NCBI RefSeq assembly: GCF_000023225.1 | Contig: NC_013173.1 | Coordinates: forward strand, 2,668,501-2,732,500 | Origin: Desulfomicrobium baculatum DSM 4028 | Lineage (GTDB): Bacteria > Desulfobacterota > Desulfovibrionia > Desulfovibrionales > Desulfomicrobiaceae | Length of the DNA stretch: 64,000 nucleotides | Direction of reading: 5' to 3' | Part shown: positions 24,924 through 33,811 of the stretch, in pieces | How the letters are laid out: each line of letters opens with the position of its first letter | Position numbering within the stretch: position 1 is the stretch's first letter | The notes under the pieces: generated by a model | Told to the model about the DNA's origin: nothing | The model's input: only the letters and a program-made list of their open reading frames with translations | The model's database searches: none | Program-made: the position numbers and the translations under genes

Positions 24924-26243
24924 TTAGACCGCGATCTCCGGGTGAAACACGCCCACCTCCTTCAGATCGTCACCCAGATACGTCCGTTCGTTGGGTCCGA
25001 GGATGCCAAGAGAGAGGCAGATCAGGGTCCACAGGTGCACCACGCCGTAATGGCCTTCGTAATGTTCGCTCAGTTCATGGATCTGGGCATGGCAGTTGTG
25101 GCAGGCGGCGATGCAATAATCGGCTTTGGTCGCCTTTATCTGCGAGTCCTTGGTCTGACCGTAGGCTAGGCGCTGATCCTTGAAGCCCGACTGCAGGAAT
25201 CCGCCGCCGCCGCCGCAGCAATAGTTATTGGAGCGGTTGGGCTGCATGTCGATGAAGTTCTCCTCGCCGACGATTGATTTCACGACAAAGCGCAGGTCTT
25301 CGGCGATGGCGTCCCCGTAGCTTTTCCGCACGATCTGACACGGGTCCTGCACGGTGAACGTTATCTTCAGGTCCTTGTTCCAGTCGGAGTTGACTTTGAG
25401 TTTTCCCTCCCTGATCCATTTCGCGTAATATTCGTAGATGTTTTTGACTTCGAAACGATGCTCTATACCGAATTTTTCCAGTCCGGCCCGGACTGAGTAC
25501 GTGACGTGGCCTCACTCCGTGTTGAGAAAGACCTTGCACCCCAGCTCGCTGGCCTTGTCCGCCGATTGGCGCGTCAGGCGCTCCCAGCTCTGGTTGTCCG
25601 CCAGAAACATGCAGTAGTTCTCCCCGGCCCAGCCCTTTGAACCATACGTCCAGTCCGCTCCGACCAGATGCAGGATCTTCCACAGGGGCAGCAGTTCGTC
25701 GGGCTCGGTCACAGGCTCGCGCGAGTTCTGGTTCAGGAAGAATTCCGCGCCCTCCTTGTCGATGGGCGCTTCCATGTCCGCGAATTCGGGCTGCGCCTCA
25801 CGGCACTCCATCAGGATGTCGTCGACCACGAAGGCGAAGTCATCCGGCGCGGTGCCCATGGCGCTGCCGCTCTCGTTCTTGAGGGCCATGTCGCAGGAGC
25901 CCATGATGCCCTTGGGGCGGGTCTCCCGGGGCCAGGCCGCCCGAACCTCGTAGACCAGGCGGGGAATGTCGATCTTCATGGGGCAGGCGTAGATGCAGCG
26001 TTGACACATGGTGCACATCCACACCCACGGCGTGCCCAGGATTTCTTCGTCCATGCCCAGCGCCGCCATGCGCAGAAACTTGCGGGGGTCCATGTTTTCC
26101 AGGCCGGAAGCCGGGCATCCGGATGAACATGCCCCGCAGGTCAGACACATGTTCAGGTTCCCTCCCTCGGGCAGAATGTCCCTGACTGTTTCCAGAAAGG
26201 AACTTTTTCCGCGACCAAGCTCGATTATCTTTCCGTTCAACAT
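24924..26243 (-). CDS. HdrD-like CCG-domain Fe-S protein, probable selenoprotein (in-frame UGA at codon 244)
   Basis: Read through TGA 25512-25514, this is one 439-residue protein. N-terminal two-cluster ferredoxin: CLTCGACSSGCP and CTMCQRCIYACP. C-terminal CCG (heterodisulfide reductase) domain: VQDPCQ, NNYCCGGGGGF and ACHNCHAQ. The UGA falls in VFLNTE-U-GHVTYSVRAG, where the family has Cys (TECGH). The frame stays open for 195 more codons to TAA 24924-24926, and a SECIS-like hairpin lies 22 nt downstream. Split at the UGA, neither half would be a normal family member. It is the last gene of the Hdr operon. HdrD-like proteins pass electron pairs to thiol/disulfide or other partners. A real nonsense mutation is the alternative. 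Confidence 0.78.
25479..25495 (-). promoter_or_regulatory. Candidate bacterial SECIS hairpin in the HdrD-like gene
   Basis: On the minus strand CAGTCC (25495-25490), loop GGGCC, GGACTG (25484-25479): six perfect pairs, extendable by a U-G pair at the base, with G residues at the loop start. The loop begins 22 nt after the UGA, as in the E. coli fdhF element. Confidence 0.6.
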
Positions 26244-26290
26244 CCCGGTATCCCCCGAAATGAATGGTTTCCCAAACGACTGAAACGGGT

Positions 26291-26317
26291 GCGGGGAAGG
26301 CCCTTTGCCAGCCCCGC
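26291..26317 (-). other. Intercistronic hairpin between uspA and the HdrD-like gene
   Basis: GCGGGGAAGGC and GCCAGCCCCGC flank CCTTT and can form a GC-rich interrupted stem without a T-run. It sits in the only sizeable gap (86 nt) of the Hdr operon. It may stabilise the upstream message or attenuate expression of the last gene. Confidence 0.5.
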
Positions 26318-26329
26318 GCCCGCGAACAC

Positions 26330-27244
26330 CTATGCCGTGGCCGCGACTTCAACCACCTGGCCGGTCTGATCGTACATCAGCCCGCAGCGCAGGTCGAAAT
26401 GGCGGTTGACGCTCATGGTCGGACAGGGCGCGTTGACCGAAACCTGCACCACCGTGGAACCGAGGAAGGCCTCTTCCGGGTCGTCGGCGTTGGAGTGGTG
26501 GGCCATGATGATCAGATCCGCGCCGATCTGGGTGGCCATGTTCAGGATCTCCATGGCCGGCCTGCCGAAGCGCCCCGCGTAGACGCAGTTGTCGATGCCC
26601 TGCAGCCGGTCGCCGTATTCGGCGTTGAGCCTGGCTTCGATCTCGGCGCGGCCCTGAGGTGAATCCGTGGAGGTTTCGCTGACGTTCATGAGCGTGAGCC
26701 TGGCCTTGTACTGCCGCACCATCTGACCGCCGTAGCTGACCGCGCATTCGGACTGCTCGGAAAAGTCCGTGGCCACGAGGATGTTGGAGAAGGCCGGATC
26801 CTTGCACTCCACGGCGCGGTGCACGATCATGACCGGGCAGCGCGCCTTCTGGCTGACCCGCTCCAATGTGCTGCCGGCCATGCCCCACATCTGGGCCCGC
26901 TTCTCCTCATATTCCTTGGTGTGCGGCCCCATGACCACCAGATCCGTGTCCTTCTTGCGCGCCAGGCGCAAAAGCTCATTATGCGGAATTCCGGCCACGA
27001 CCTGCACCTTGGCATTAGGCAAATCGGCCAGCAGGGATGCGTACATCTCCCGAATGCGCGCCTCCAGCCGGGCCGTCTCGCCCGAGGCCTCCAGGGTCTC
27101 GATGGAACCCCAGCCCTGCTCCATGCCGGCCACGTGGACCAGATACAGGTTGGATTCAAACTTCTTGGCAAAACCCACCGCGGATTCGACCGCGCATGCA
27201 TCCACGCCGCTGGGCGTCACGCCTACGATGATGTCCTTGAACAT
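26330..27244 (-). CDS. Tandem universal stress protein (UspA-like)
   Basis: 304 residues with two Usp domains (MFKDIIVGVTPSG at 1; SNILVATDFSEQSE near 146). The ATP-binding signature G-x2-G-x9-G-S/T is recognisable only loosely: VVMGPHT...MAGSTLERVS in domain 1, and IMAHHSN...LGSTVVQVS in domain 2. AAAGGGGG precedes ATG 27244. It lies inside the Hdr operon between hdrB and the HdrD-like gene, 21 nt from hdrB. Usp proteins can bind nucleotides and partner with enzymes, so a regulatory or assembly role for the Hdr complex is possible but unproven. Confidence 0.88.
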   Translation of the reverse strand: MFKDIIVGVTPSGVDACAVESAVGFAKKFESNLYLVHVAGMEQGWGSIETLEASGETARLEARIREMYASLLADLPNAKVQVVAGIPHNELLRLARKKDTDLVVMGPHTKEYEEKRAQMWGMAGSTLERVSQKARCPVMIVHRAVECKDPAFSNILVATDFSEQSECAVSYGGQMVRQYKARLTLMNVSETSTDSPQGRAEIEARLNAEYGDRLQGIDNCVYAGRFGRPAMEILNMATQIGADLIIMAHHSNADDPEEAFLGSTVVQVSVNAPCPTMSVNRHFDLRCGLMYDQTGQVVEVAATA

Positions 27245-27265
27245 AACTACCCCCTTTGTTTTTAA

Positions 27266-28183
27266 TCAAATTTCGCGGGCAAGCGTCTCGTCACCTTCGC
27301 CTGGCGGTTCATGCCGCCAGGCCCGGGATCTGATCCCGGCGCGCATGCTCCCGTCCATGCTCATGTTCGTGTTCAGGCGCACGGAAGGCTCTTCCAGTCC
27401 GAACGCGAGCCCCATGAGCTGGGTCAGGTACAAAATCGGCACGTAGTGGCCCCCGGCCGCGGCGTCATGCTGATAGGCCTCCAGGTTCATCTGGCACAGC
27501 GGGCAGACCGTGGCCACGGCGTCAACGCCTTCGGCGGCCTCCAGAATGGCGGCCACGGAGTGCATGGCCACCTCCGGATGGGTGACCATGAGCGAGGCGC
27601 CGCAGCACTTGTTGCCCACGTCCCACGGCTGGGGCTTGGCCCCGAGGGCGCTCAGCACATTGTCCATGGTCATGGGTTTGCGCGGATCATCGAAAACCTC
27701 GTAGGGGCGCAGGATCTGGCAGCCGTAGTACGGCGCCACCCGCATCCCGCCCATGTCCACGGCGACCTTCTCCTTTACGGCATCAAGCCCGATGTCGTTG
27801 ACCAGAACGTCCAGAATGTGCCGTACCCCAACCGTGCCTCGGTAATTCAGATCCACCGCGCCAAGGGCCTCGTTGACCCGGGCGTGCAGTTCCTTGTGGC
27901 CGACGACCTCGCGGTTAACCTTCAGGAGATTGAGATAGCAGGCGCTGCATGGGGCCAGCACGTCGAGCCCGGCCAGATCCCTTTCGGCCAGGGCAAGATT
28001 GCGGGCTGGAAGAGCGTAATTCATGAGCGCGCTGACCGGTTCGGCCGCGCTGGCCCCGCAGCAGGTCCAGTCCGGTATATCGACGAGTTCCACCCCGAGG
28101 GCGGCCATGACGGCCCGCACGGACACGTCGAACTCCCGGGCGCTTTCCTGTAGCGAGCAGCCTGGATAATAGGCGTATTTCAT
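27266..28183 (-). CDS. hdrB: Heterodisulfide reductase subunit B homologue
   Basis: 305 residues starting YAYYPGCSLQESAREFD, with two CCG cysteine sets: C9...TCCG...CSAC (first half) and YGCQ...NKCCGASL...CPLC (second half). In methanogen HdrB these bind two non-cubane [4Fe-4S] clusters that reduce a disulfide. Its ATG overlaps the hdrC stop (ATGA). The C-terminal tail after about residue 265 is longer than usual and of unknown role. The substrate need not be CoM-S-S-CoB, which sulfate reducers lack. Confidence 0.93.
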   Translation of the reverse strand: MKYAYYPGCSLQESAREFDVSVRAVMAALGVELVDIPDWTCCGASAAEPVSALMNYALPARNLALAERDLAGLDVLAPCSACYLNLLKVNREVVGHKELHARVNEALGAVDLNYRGTVGVRHILDVLVNDIGLDAVKEKVAVDMGGMRVAPYYGCQILRPYEVFDDPRKPMTMDNVLSALGAKPQPWDVGNKCCGASLMVTHPEVAMHSVAAILEAAEGVDAVATVCPLCQMNLEAYQHDAAAGGHYVPILYLTQLMGLAFGLEEPSVRLNTNMSMDGSMRAGIRSRAWRHEPPGEGDETLAREI

Positions 28184-28746
28184 GATTGATCCTCCATCTC
28201 ACGCACCTTGGCGAAGAGTTCCTTGAGGCGTCCCTTCTGGGCGCTGCTTGGCGCGTGCAGCTTGCCGGCCTTCATCATGCGCACCCCCAGAGGCAGGTAG
28301 TGCAAAGGCAGGAACGGATCGCGGCTTTTCAGGAAGTAGCCGGGCATGAGGCTCGTCTCCTGCACGCGCCCGTACTTCTCCACGTTGTCCATGAATGCGT
28401 CGTAGAAGGCGCTGTTCTTGCGGATCTTCCAGGTCCCCCGTTCGCGCGCCAGGCGCTTCAGGGCGCCCATGGCCCGCGTCAGCTTCAGCCCGCGCGGGCA
28501 GCGCAGGGTGCACATGTAGCAGGACGAGCACATCCAGAAGGTCTTGCTTTCAAGAATGGTATCCAACATGCCGAACTGCACCATGCGCCACATCTGCCGG
28601 GGCGTCACATCCATGGCGAAGCCGTTGGGGCAGGACGCGGTGCACGTCCCGCACTGCATGCAGGCCCCGAGCTCGCCGCGCAGCTCTGCAAGAACTTCCC
28701 GGGTCACGGAGTCCGGGCTCCATGGTTTTGTTTGCGTCTGGTTCAT
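28180..28746 (-). CDS. hdrC: Heterodisulfide reductase subunit C homologue
   Basis: 188 residues with two [4Fe-4S] motifs, CMQCGTCTASCPNG (about 29-42) and CSSCYMCTLRCPRG (about 73-86). This is the standard electron wire from HdrA to HdrB. Length matches HdrC (about 185). AAGGTGG precedes ATG 28746. It is co-transcribed between the large HdrA and hdrB, 18 nt after the former. Confidence 0.93.
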   Translation of the reverse strand: MNQTQTKPWSPDSVTREVLAELRGELGACMQCGTCTASCPNGFAMDVTPRQMWRMVQFGMLDTILESKTFWMCSSCYMCTLRCPRGLKLTRAMGALKRLARERGTWKIRKNSAFYDAFMDNVEKYGRVQETSLMPGYFLKSRDPFLPLHYLPLGVRMMKAGKLHAPSSAQKGRLKELFAKVREMEDQS

Positions 28747-28764
28747 GATCCACCTTCCCTTGGC

Positions 28765-31700
28765 CTAGGCCAATTGTTCCAGGGCGGCGTCGATCACCGC
28801 CATCATCGGTCCGTCATGGAAACCCTTGATCACTGTTGCGCTGTTGGGACAGACCGCCGCGCAGGCGCCGCAGCCCTGACAGAGCATCTCGTCCACCAGT
28901 ATGAGCTCGTTTTCCAGATCCACGGTGCGCGCCCCGTAGGGACAGGCCGCCACACAGGCTTGGCAGAGGGAGCAGAGGGACGGCCGCACCGTGGCCACCA
29001 GGGTCTCCCGGGCCACCTTGCCCGCGGAGAGGATGCGCAGGGACTGCTGGGCCGCCGCCTTGGCCGAGGCCACGGTTTCGGCCATGCGCCGGGGCGAATG
29101 GGCTAGCCCGCACATGTAGACGCCCTGCTTCAGGAAATCCACGGGCCGCCACTTGCTGTCGGCTTCCTGGAAGAATCCGTTGCGGTCGGTCTTGACCCCG
29201 AAAATCTCCACCAGATCATCCACGTCATTGGGCTCCACCCCGCTCGACAGGGACAGGATGTCGGCGTGCACCTCTATTTCCGCGCCCAGGATCGGATCCA
29301 GGGCCCTGATCACGGGCTTGCCCTCGACAAAGGTCACTTTCGGCGGATTTTCCGGATCGTAGCGGATAAAGATCACTCCGGCCTTGCGCGCCTGGGTGTA
29401 GTAGCTTTCAAGAAAACCCTGGGCCATGATGTCGCGGTAGAAGACATAGATGGACAGCTCGGGCTTACGCTCCTTCATGGTCAACACGTTCTTGAGCATC
29501 TCGGGGCAGCAGATGCGGCTGCAGTAGTTGCGCTCGCCTTCCTTGCGGGACCGCCAGCACTGGATCATGGCCACCGCGCCAAGGCTGCCCACATCGAGCG
29601 CGCCGGTGGACAGCTTCTCCTCCAGGCCGAAGTGGGTCATCACGGTCCTGTGGACGCAGAAGCCGCTCTCGTAGATCTTGGCCTCATGGCCGCCCGTGGC
29701 CAGGATGGTCACCCCGTGCTCCAGCGGGAAGATGCCGTTCTCGCCGCTGATGGCGGAGCGGAAGCGCCCGGCGCTGCCACGGGACAGGACCACGCGTGCG
29801 TCCTTGAAGACCTTGATGCGCGGGTGCTTCTCCACCTGGGCGATGAGGTCCTCCATGTACTTGCGCGGGTCCGTGCCATCGAGTTGGGTGTGCAGGCGCA
29901 GGGCCATGCCGCCCAGTTCCTCCTCGGCCTCCACCAGACAGACCCCGAAACCCTGGTCGGCGATGGCCATGGACGCGGTCAGACCGGCCAGACCTCCGCC
30001 CACCACCAGAGCCGAGCGCGACACATCCATGAGCACGTCCGGCGGCGTAGGATCGACTCCCTGCAACTTGGCCACGGCCATGGACAGACTGGAGAATATC
30101 TCGCGGGCCACATCCACGGCGTCCTGACCGTTGAAGGTCGGGGTGTGCACGTCGACCACATCCATGAGCGCCGGGTTGAGCCCCACGGTGCGGGCCATCT
30201 CTTTCAAGCGCGGAATGTAGGCGTAGGGCATGCAGGCCCCGATAAGGATGCGGTTGGGCTTTTTCTGCTTGACTGTTTCAAGGATCTGCTTCCAGCCGGC
30301 CTCGGTGCAGGCCTGGAACACGGGCAGCACGGTGCCGACCGAGTGAACCCGGCCCACGGTGCGCGCCAGTTCTTCCAGGTTCACCGCCTTGCCCAGGGTC
30401 GGGCAGGAGGTGCACATGGCAACCAATGTGCGCACCGGCTCGCGGGAAACATCGGGATATTCCGGTTCCGGGGGCGCGGGGGCCGGCCCCAGCACGTCGT
30501 AGATATTGATCATGCGCGCGGCGGCTTCGGACGCGGCTCCTGCCTGCATGACGGACTCGGAGATATCCCGAGGCTCGCCGAAGGAACCGGCCGCGAACAC
30601 GCCGACGCGACTGGTCCGCTCAGGCGCGTAGGGCTGGGTCTTGCAAAAGCCCCACTCATTGGTCTCGATGCCCACCGTGGCCGCGAACGTGTCCATGCCC
30701 TTGGGAGGTCTGGCACCCACGGCCAGGACGACCATGTCGAACTCTTCCGAGCGGCGCGTGCCGTCGTCGTTCAAGGATTCAAGCACCACCCCGCCGCCCT
30801 CGGCGGCAGGAAGCACGGAATGCGGCCGGTTGCGCACGAAATGCACGCCCTGCTCCACGGCCCGCAGGCGGTAATCGTCCCAGCCTTTGCCGAAGGTGCG
30901 CATGTCCATGTAGAAAATAGTGGCATCGACCGCCCCGTTTGTGATCTTCTTGGCCAGCATGGCCTCCTTCATGGAAAACATGCAGCAGACCGAGGAGCAG
31001 TAGTTGGCGTTCTTGCCCACATCGCGCGAGCCCACGCACTGAATCCAGGCGATCCTTCGCACCGGCTTGTTGTCGCCCGGACGGTTAAGCTTGCCACCCG
31101 TGGGCCCGGTGCCGCTCAACAGGCGCTCGAACTCCACGGCGGTGAGCACGGCCGGATGGCCGTATCCCCAGATATCGCGCCCGCCGTTTGGGTTCATGTC
31201 GGGATTGTAGCAGTCAAAGCCTCCGGCCAGGATCACCGCGCTGACCTGCAATTCCTCCGTGGTGTCGGACATGATGCGCATGTAGTGCTTGTCCAGCCAG
31301 GGCACGAATTTCTTGGACGAAAGCGGCTTCATGAACTGGTCCCGCGCTCCGCGCCGGATCAGTTCGGCGGCAGCCTCCTCTTCTCCGGCCGCAGTCAGGA
31401 CGGCCACGGGCATGCCGGGGTAAAGTTCCTTGGCGCGGGCCATGACGCGCTGGGCATCGACGCCCTGCAGATTCAGGCCCACGAGCACGAAATTGATCTG
31501 CGCGTCGGACTCAAGCAGATCCAGGGCCTCCTGGCCGCTGGCGGCCTCAAAGACCGGAAAATGCAGATGCTCAAGGCTTTGCCGTACCGTCAGGCGGGTC
31601 TGTTCATCCTCGTCCGCGACCAGAATGCCGAACTGCGCCCGCTCTTCGAATTTGAGATCAATGGCCCCGGTCGGGCAGGCCTCGTGGCATTTCCAGCAGC

Positions 31701-32196
31701 GAATGCAGTTGTCCAGGTCCAGCACGTAATGGTTGGGGATGGCGTGGGGCACGGGCAGATACACGGCCGAACGCTGTGTCAGCCCGGCGTTGAATTCGCT
31801 CGGAACCTTGACCGGACAGACCTCGGAACACTTCCCGCAACTGACGCATTTGTGCGGATCGACCAGCGGAGAACGGCGGCTCAGGCTGACGAAGAACTTG
31901 CCCGGTTCGCCCTCCAGGGAGGCAAGCTCCGTAGAGAGCATCAGATCTATGTTTTCATGGAACATGCCCTTGCGCAGACAAAACTGGCTGGACGCATCCC
32001 GGCTCATGAGTGGAAGCATGCGGCACATGCCGCAATGATCCGAGGGAAACTGGTAATCCAGCTGGCTTAAGATGCCGCCATGACTGGGGCGTTTGTCGAT
32101 CAGGGCCACCTTGTGTCCGGTCACGGCCAGATCAAGAGCCGCCCGGATTCCGGCGATGCCCGCGCCCACCACCAATGCGCCGTATTGTTTCCTCAT
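28765..32196 (-). CDS. Giant tandem HdrA-like flavoprotein with embedded pseudo-receiver domain
   Basis: 1143 residues, about twice normal HdrA. Module 1: FAD Rossmann VVGAGIAGIRAALDLA (9-24), ferredoxin pair CVSCGKCSEVCP (117-128) and CIRCWKCHEACP (164-175), then an inserted receiver fold (about 187-305), then the remaining HdrA flavin part with CVGSRDVGKNANYCSSVCC. Module 2: CTSCP/QACTEAGW, a second Rossmann ALVVGGGLAGLTASMAIA and Cys-rich CSRICC. C-terminal ferredoxins: CSLCQACVAACPYG and CQGCGACAAVCP. The receiver keeps Asp195/Glu196, Thr268 and Lys290 but has Gly240 where the phospho-Asp should be, so it should not be phosphorylated. Fused or double HdrA subunits occur in bifurcating complexes such as BamE; the receiver insertion is unusual. 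GAGGAGG precedes ATG 32196. Confidence 0.88.
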   Translation of the reverse strand: MRKQYGALVVGAGIAGIRAALDLAVTGHKVALIDKRPSHGGILSQLDYQFPSDHCGMCRMLPLMSRDASSQFCLRKGMFHENIDLMLSTELASLEGEPGKFFVSLSRRSPLVDPHKCVSCGKCSEVCPVKVPSEFNAGLTQRSAVYLPVPHAIPNHYVLDLDNCIRCWKCHEACPTGAIDLKFEERAQFGILVADEDEQTRLTVRQSLEHLHFPVFEAASGQEALDLLESDAQINFVLVGLNLQGVDAQRVMARAKELYPGMPVAVLTAAGEEEAAAELIRRGARDQFMKPLSSKKFVPWLDKHYMRIMSDTTEELQVSAVILAGGFDCYNPDMNPNGGRDIWGYGHPAVLTAVEFERLLSGTGPTGGKLNRPGDNKPVRRIAWIQCVGSRDVGKNANYCSSVCCMFSMKEAMLAKKITNGAVDATIFYMDMRTFGKGWDDYRLRAVEQGVHFVRNRPHSVLPAAEGGGVVLESLNDDGTRRSEEFDMVVLAVGARPPKGMDTFAATVGIETNEWGFCKTQPYAPERTSRVGVFAAGSFGEPRDISESVMQAGAASEAAARMINIYDVLGPAPAPPEPEYPDVSREPVRTLVAMCTSCPTLGKAVNLEELARTVGRVHSVGTVLPVFQACTEAGWKQILETVKQKKPNRILIGACMPYAYIPRLKEMARTVGLNPALMDVVDVHTPTFNGQDAVDVAREIFSSLSMAVAKLQGVDPTPPDVLMDVSRSALVVGGGLAGLTASMAIADQGFGVCLVEAEEELGGMALRLHTQLDGTDPRKYMEDLIAQVEKHPRIKVFKDARVVLSRGSAGRFRSAISGENGIFPLEHGVTILATGGHEAKIYESGFCVHRTVMTHFGLEEKLSTGALDVGSLGAVAMIQCWRSRKEGERNYCSRICCPEMLKNVLTMKERKPELSIYVFYRDIMAQGFLESYYTQARKAGVIFIRYDPENPPKVTFVEGKPVIRALDPILGAEIEVHADILSLSSGVEPNDVDDLVEIFGVKTDRNGFFQEADSKWRPVDFLKQGVYMCGLAHSPRRMAETVASAKAAAQQSLRILSAGKVARETLVATVRPSLCSLCQACVAACPYGARTVDLENELILVDEMLCQGCGACAAVCPNSATVIKGFHDGPMMAVIDAALEQLA

Positions 32197-32212
32197 TGCC
32201 TCCTCCTCGGGT

Positions 32213-33355
32213 TCACGCCAGGTGCGAAACCGTATCCTGATATTCGTCCTCCCTGAACACCGTCAGGGGCGGAGCCTGGTCCAGACTCAGGCCAGGCTCG
32301 TAATCGAAACTCTTCTGCGTGCGGGCGGCCACGGTGCGGAAAAGCTCCACGACCTCCACCCCGTTGGGGCAAGCGTTGGAGCATTGGCCGCAACCGACGC
32401 AGGCCGTGCTCATGTGCGCCATGCGCGTCAGGTGGTAGAAGACCGTGTCCGTGGGCAGCTTGAGGCTGCCCTTGCGCTTGGCCCAGTCCAGGTATTGCCA
32501 GGGCTTGTGCTCGAAGACGTCAGTGTTGAAGACGCACTCCTTGCAGTAACAGACCGGACAGGCCACCCGGCAGTTGTAGCAGTTCACGCAGGAACCCAGG
32601 TATTGGGCCAGTTTCTCCAGGGTCGAGGTCCGCTCCTCCACATCCTTGAACATGGCGTCGCGCGCGACCTCGCGTTCACTGACCAGGGCGGCGACAGCGG
32701 CCTCGCGCTTTCCGCCGGGCTCCTGCGCCGGCAGCCCCATGGCTCCGAGCAGGGCCTCTCCGCGAGGGCTGGCGGCCATGACCTGGATGCCTGTGGAAAC
32801 ATCGCCCCCGAAAAGGCCGACAACCATGTCCGTGCCTTGCGGCGTGGGATGCTCGCAGACCCGGCAAGCCCCGGCCAGATCCACGGCGGCGGGTTTGCGC
32901 CCCTCGGCCAGGGCCTTGTGGAAATCGGCGCTGGCAGCCATGGGCTCGCGCTCGCCCAGAAATTCGCGGTAATGCATGTTGTCGTAGGCTCCCGGACAAT
33001 CCATGCCGATGAGGATGACCTCTTCCAGAGAGCCCTGGTTGAGCTTGACCAGCTCCACAAAGGCCCGGATCTCGCAAGGGCGCATGACCACGGCGAAACG
33101 CTCTCCGGCCGAGCCTTTGCTCAGACGCGAAACAAGTTTGGCGCTATTCAGGGGAAAGGCCGGAGCCAATGGATCGGCCCGGTCCAATTGGGCCGGATCG
33201 GTGACCAAGGTCGGCATGGGCATGCCGCCGCCGAAAAGGTGCACGGGGACCATGATCCCGGACAGGGACTCGTCCGCCAGCAATTTCCTGAAAAAATCCT
33301 GCAGGGCCGGCACCGGGCCGTTTTCGCCGACTTCAATCCGTACAGTGGTGGCCAT
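32213..33355 (-). CDS. FrhB/FdhB-like flavin and Fe-S electron-entry subunit
   Basis: 380 residues. The N-terminal half resembles the coenzyme F420 hydrogenase/dehydrogenase beta subunit domain (VVMRPCEIRAFVELVKLNQG, ILIGMDCPGAYDN). A Cys-rich centre follows: CRVCEHP, then CVNCYNCRVACPVCYCKEC. A ferredoxin motif CVGCGQCSNACPNG is near residue 320. In Hdr operons such proteins feed electrons from a soluble donor (F420, NAD(P)H or formate) into HdrA. No separate NAD(P)H (FlxA) or hydrogenase subunit is encoded here, so this protein is the likely entry point. The donor is unknown. CGGGGAGG precedes the start. Confidence 0.8.
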   Translation of the reverse strand: MATTVRIEVGENGPVPALQDFFRKLLADESLSGIMVPVHLFGGGMPMPTLVTDPAQLDRADPLAPAFPLNSAKLVSRLSKGSAGERFAVVMRPCEIRAFVELVKLNQGSLEEVILIGMDCPGAYDNMHYREFLGEREPMAASADFHKALAEGRKPAAVDLAGACRVCEHPTPQGTDMVVGLFGGDVSTGIQVMAASPRGEALLGAMGLPAQEPGGKREAAVAALVSEREVARDAMFKDVEERTSTLEKLAQYLGSCVNCYNCRVACPVCYCKECVFNTDVFEHKPWQYLDWAKRKGSLKLPTDTVFYHLTRMAHMSTACVGCGQCSNACPNGVEVVELFRTVAARTQKSFDYEPGLSLDQAPPLTVFREDEYQDTVSHLA

Positions 33356-33375
33356 GATTGTTCCTCCCCGTCCGC

Positions 33376-33801
33376 TTAAAGGGCTGCCATGCCGCGCACG
33401 TCCAGCGGCCCGAGCTCCCGTATTTCATTGATGAAATTATTGACCGTGGCCGCAAACTCGTTGCCCTCGCTGGCTCCGACCCAGGTCAGGCAGAGCCGCC
33501 GCTGGTCGATGCCGAACTGCGGCAGGATCTCGTTCAAGAGCTTGACCCGCCGCCGGGCCTTGTAGTTGCCGTTTATGTAGTGGCAGTCACCGGGGTGGCA
33601 GCCGCTGACCAGCACCCCGTCGGCCCCGGACAAAAGTGCCTTGATGACATATTTGGGATCAACCATGCCGGTGCACATCATGCGCACCAGACGTACGTTG
33701 GGCTGCTGCACCATGCGCGAGGTTCCGGCCAGATCGGCGGCGGTGTAGGTGCACCAGTTGCAGACAAAAGCCAGAATGGCGGGTTCAAATTCCTGGTTCA
33801 T
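33376..33801 (-). CDS. mvhD: MvhD/FlxD-type iron-sulfur linker protein
   Basis: 141 residues with the family Cys pattern: FVCNWCTYTAADLAG near residue 13, VRMMCTGMVDP, and GCHPGDCHYINGN. It normally carries a [2Fe-2S] cluster and docks on HdrA to pass electrons from hydrogenase, formate dehydrogenase or Flx modules. The methanogen and BamF homologues sometimes use Sec here, but all positions in this copy are Cys. ATG 33801 follows GAGGAGG, 10 nt after hdrA; an upstream frame extension has no ribosome-binding site. Confidence 0.92.
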   Translation of the reverse strand: MNQEFEPAILAFVCNWCTYTAADLAGTSRMVQQPNVRLVRMMCTGMVDPKYVIKALLSGADGVLVSGCHPGDCHYINGNYKARRRVKLLNEILPQFGIDQRRLCLTWVGASEGNEFAATVNNFINEIRELGPLDVRGMAAL

Positions 33802-33811
33802 GCAATCCTCC

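Noticed and set aside
29266-32070. 934-codon open frame on the plus strand
   Set aside because: It is antisense to the giant hdrA, has no motif and the His/Gln/Gly-rich composition typical of reversed GC-rich genes.
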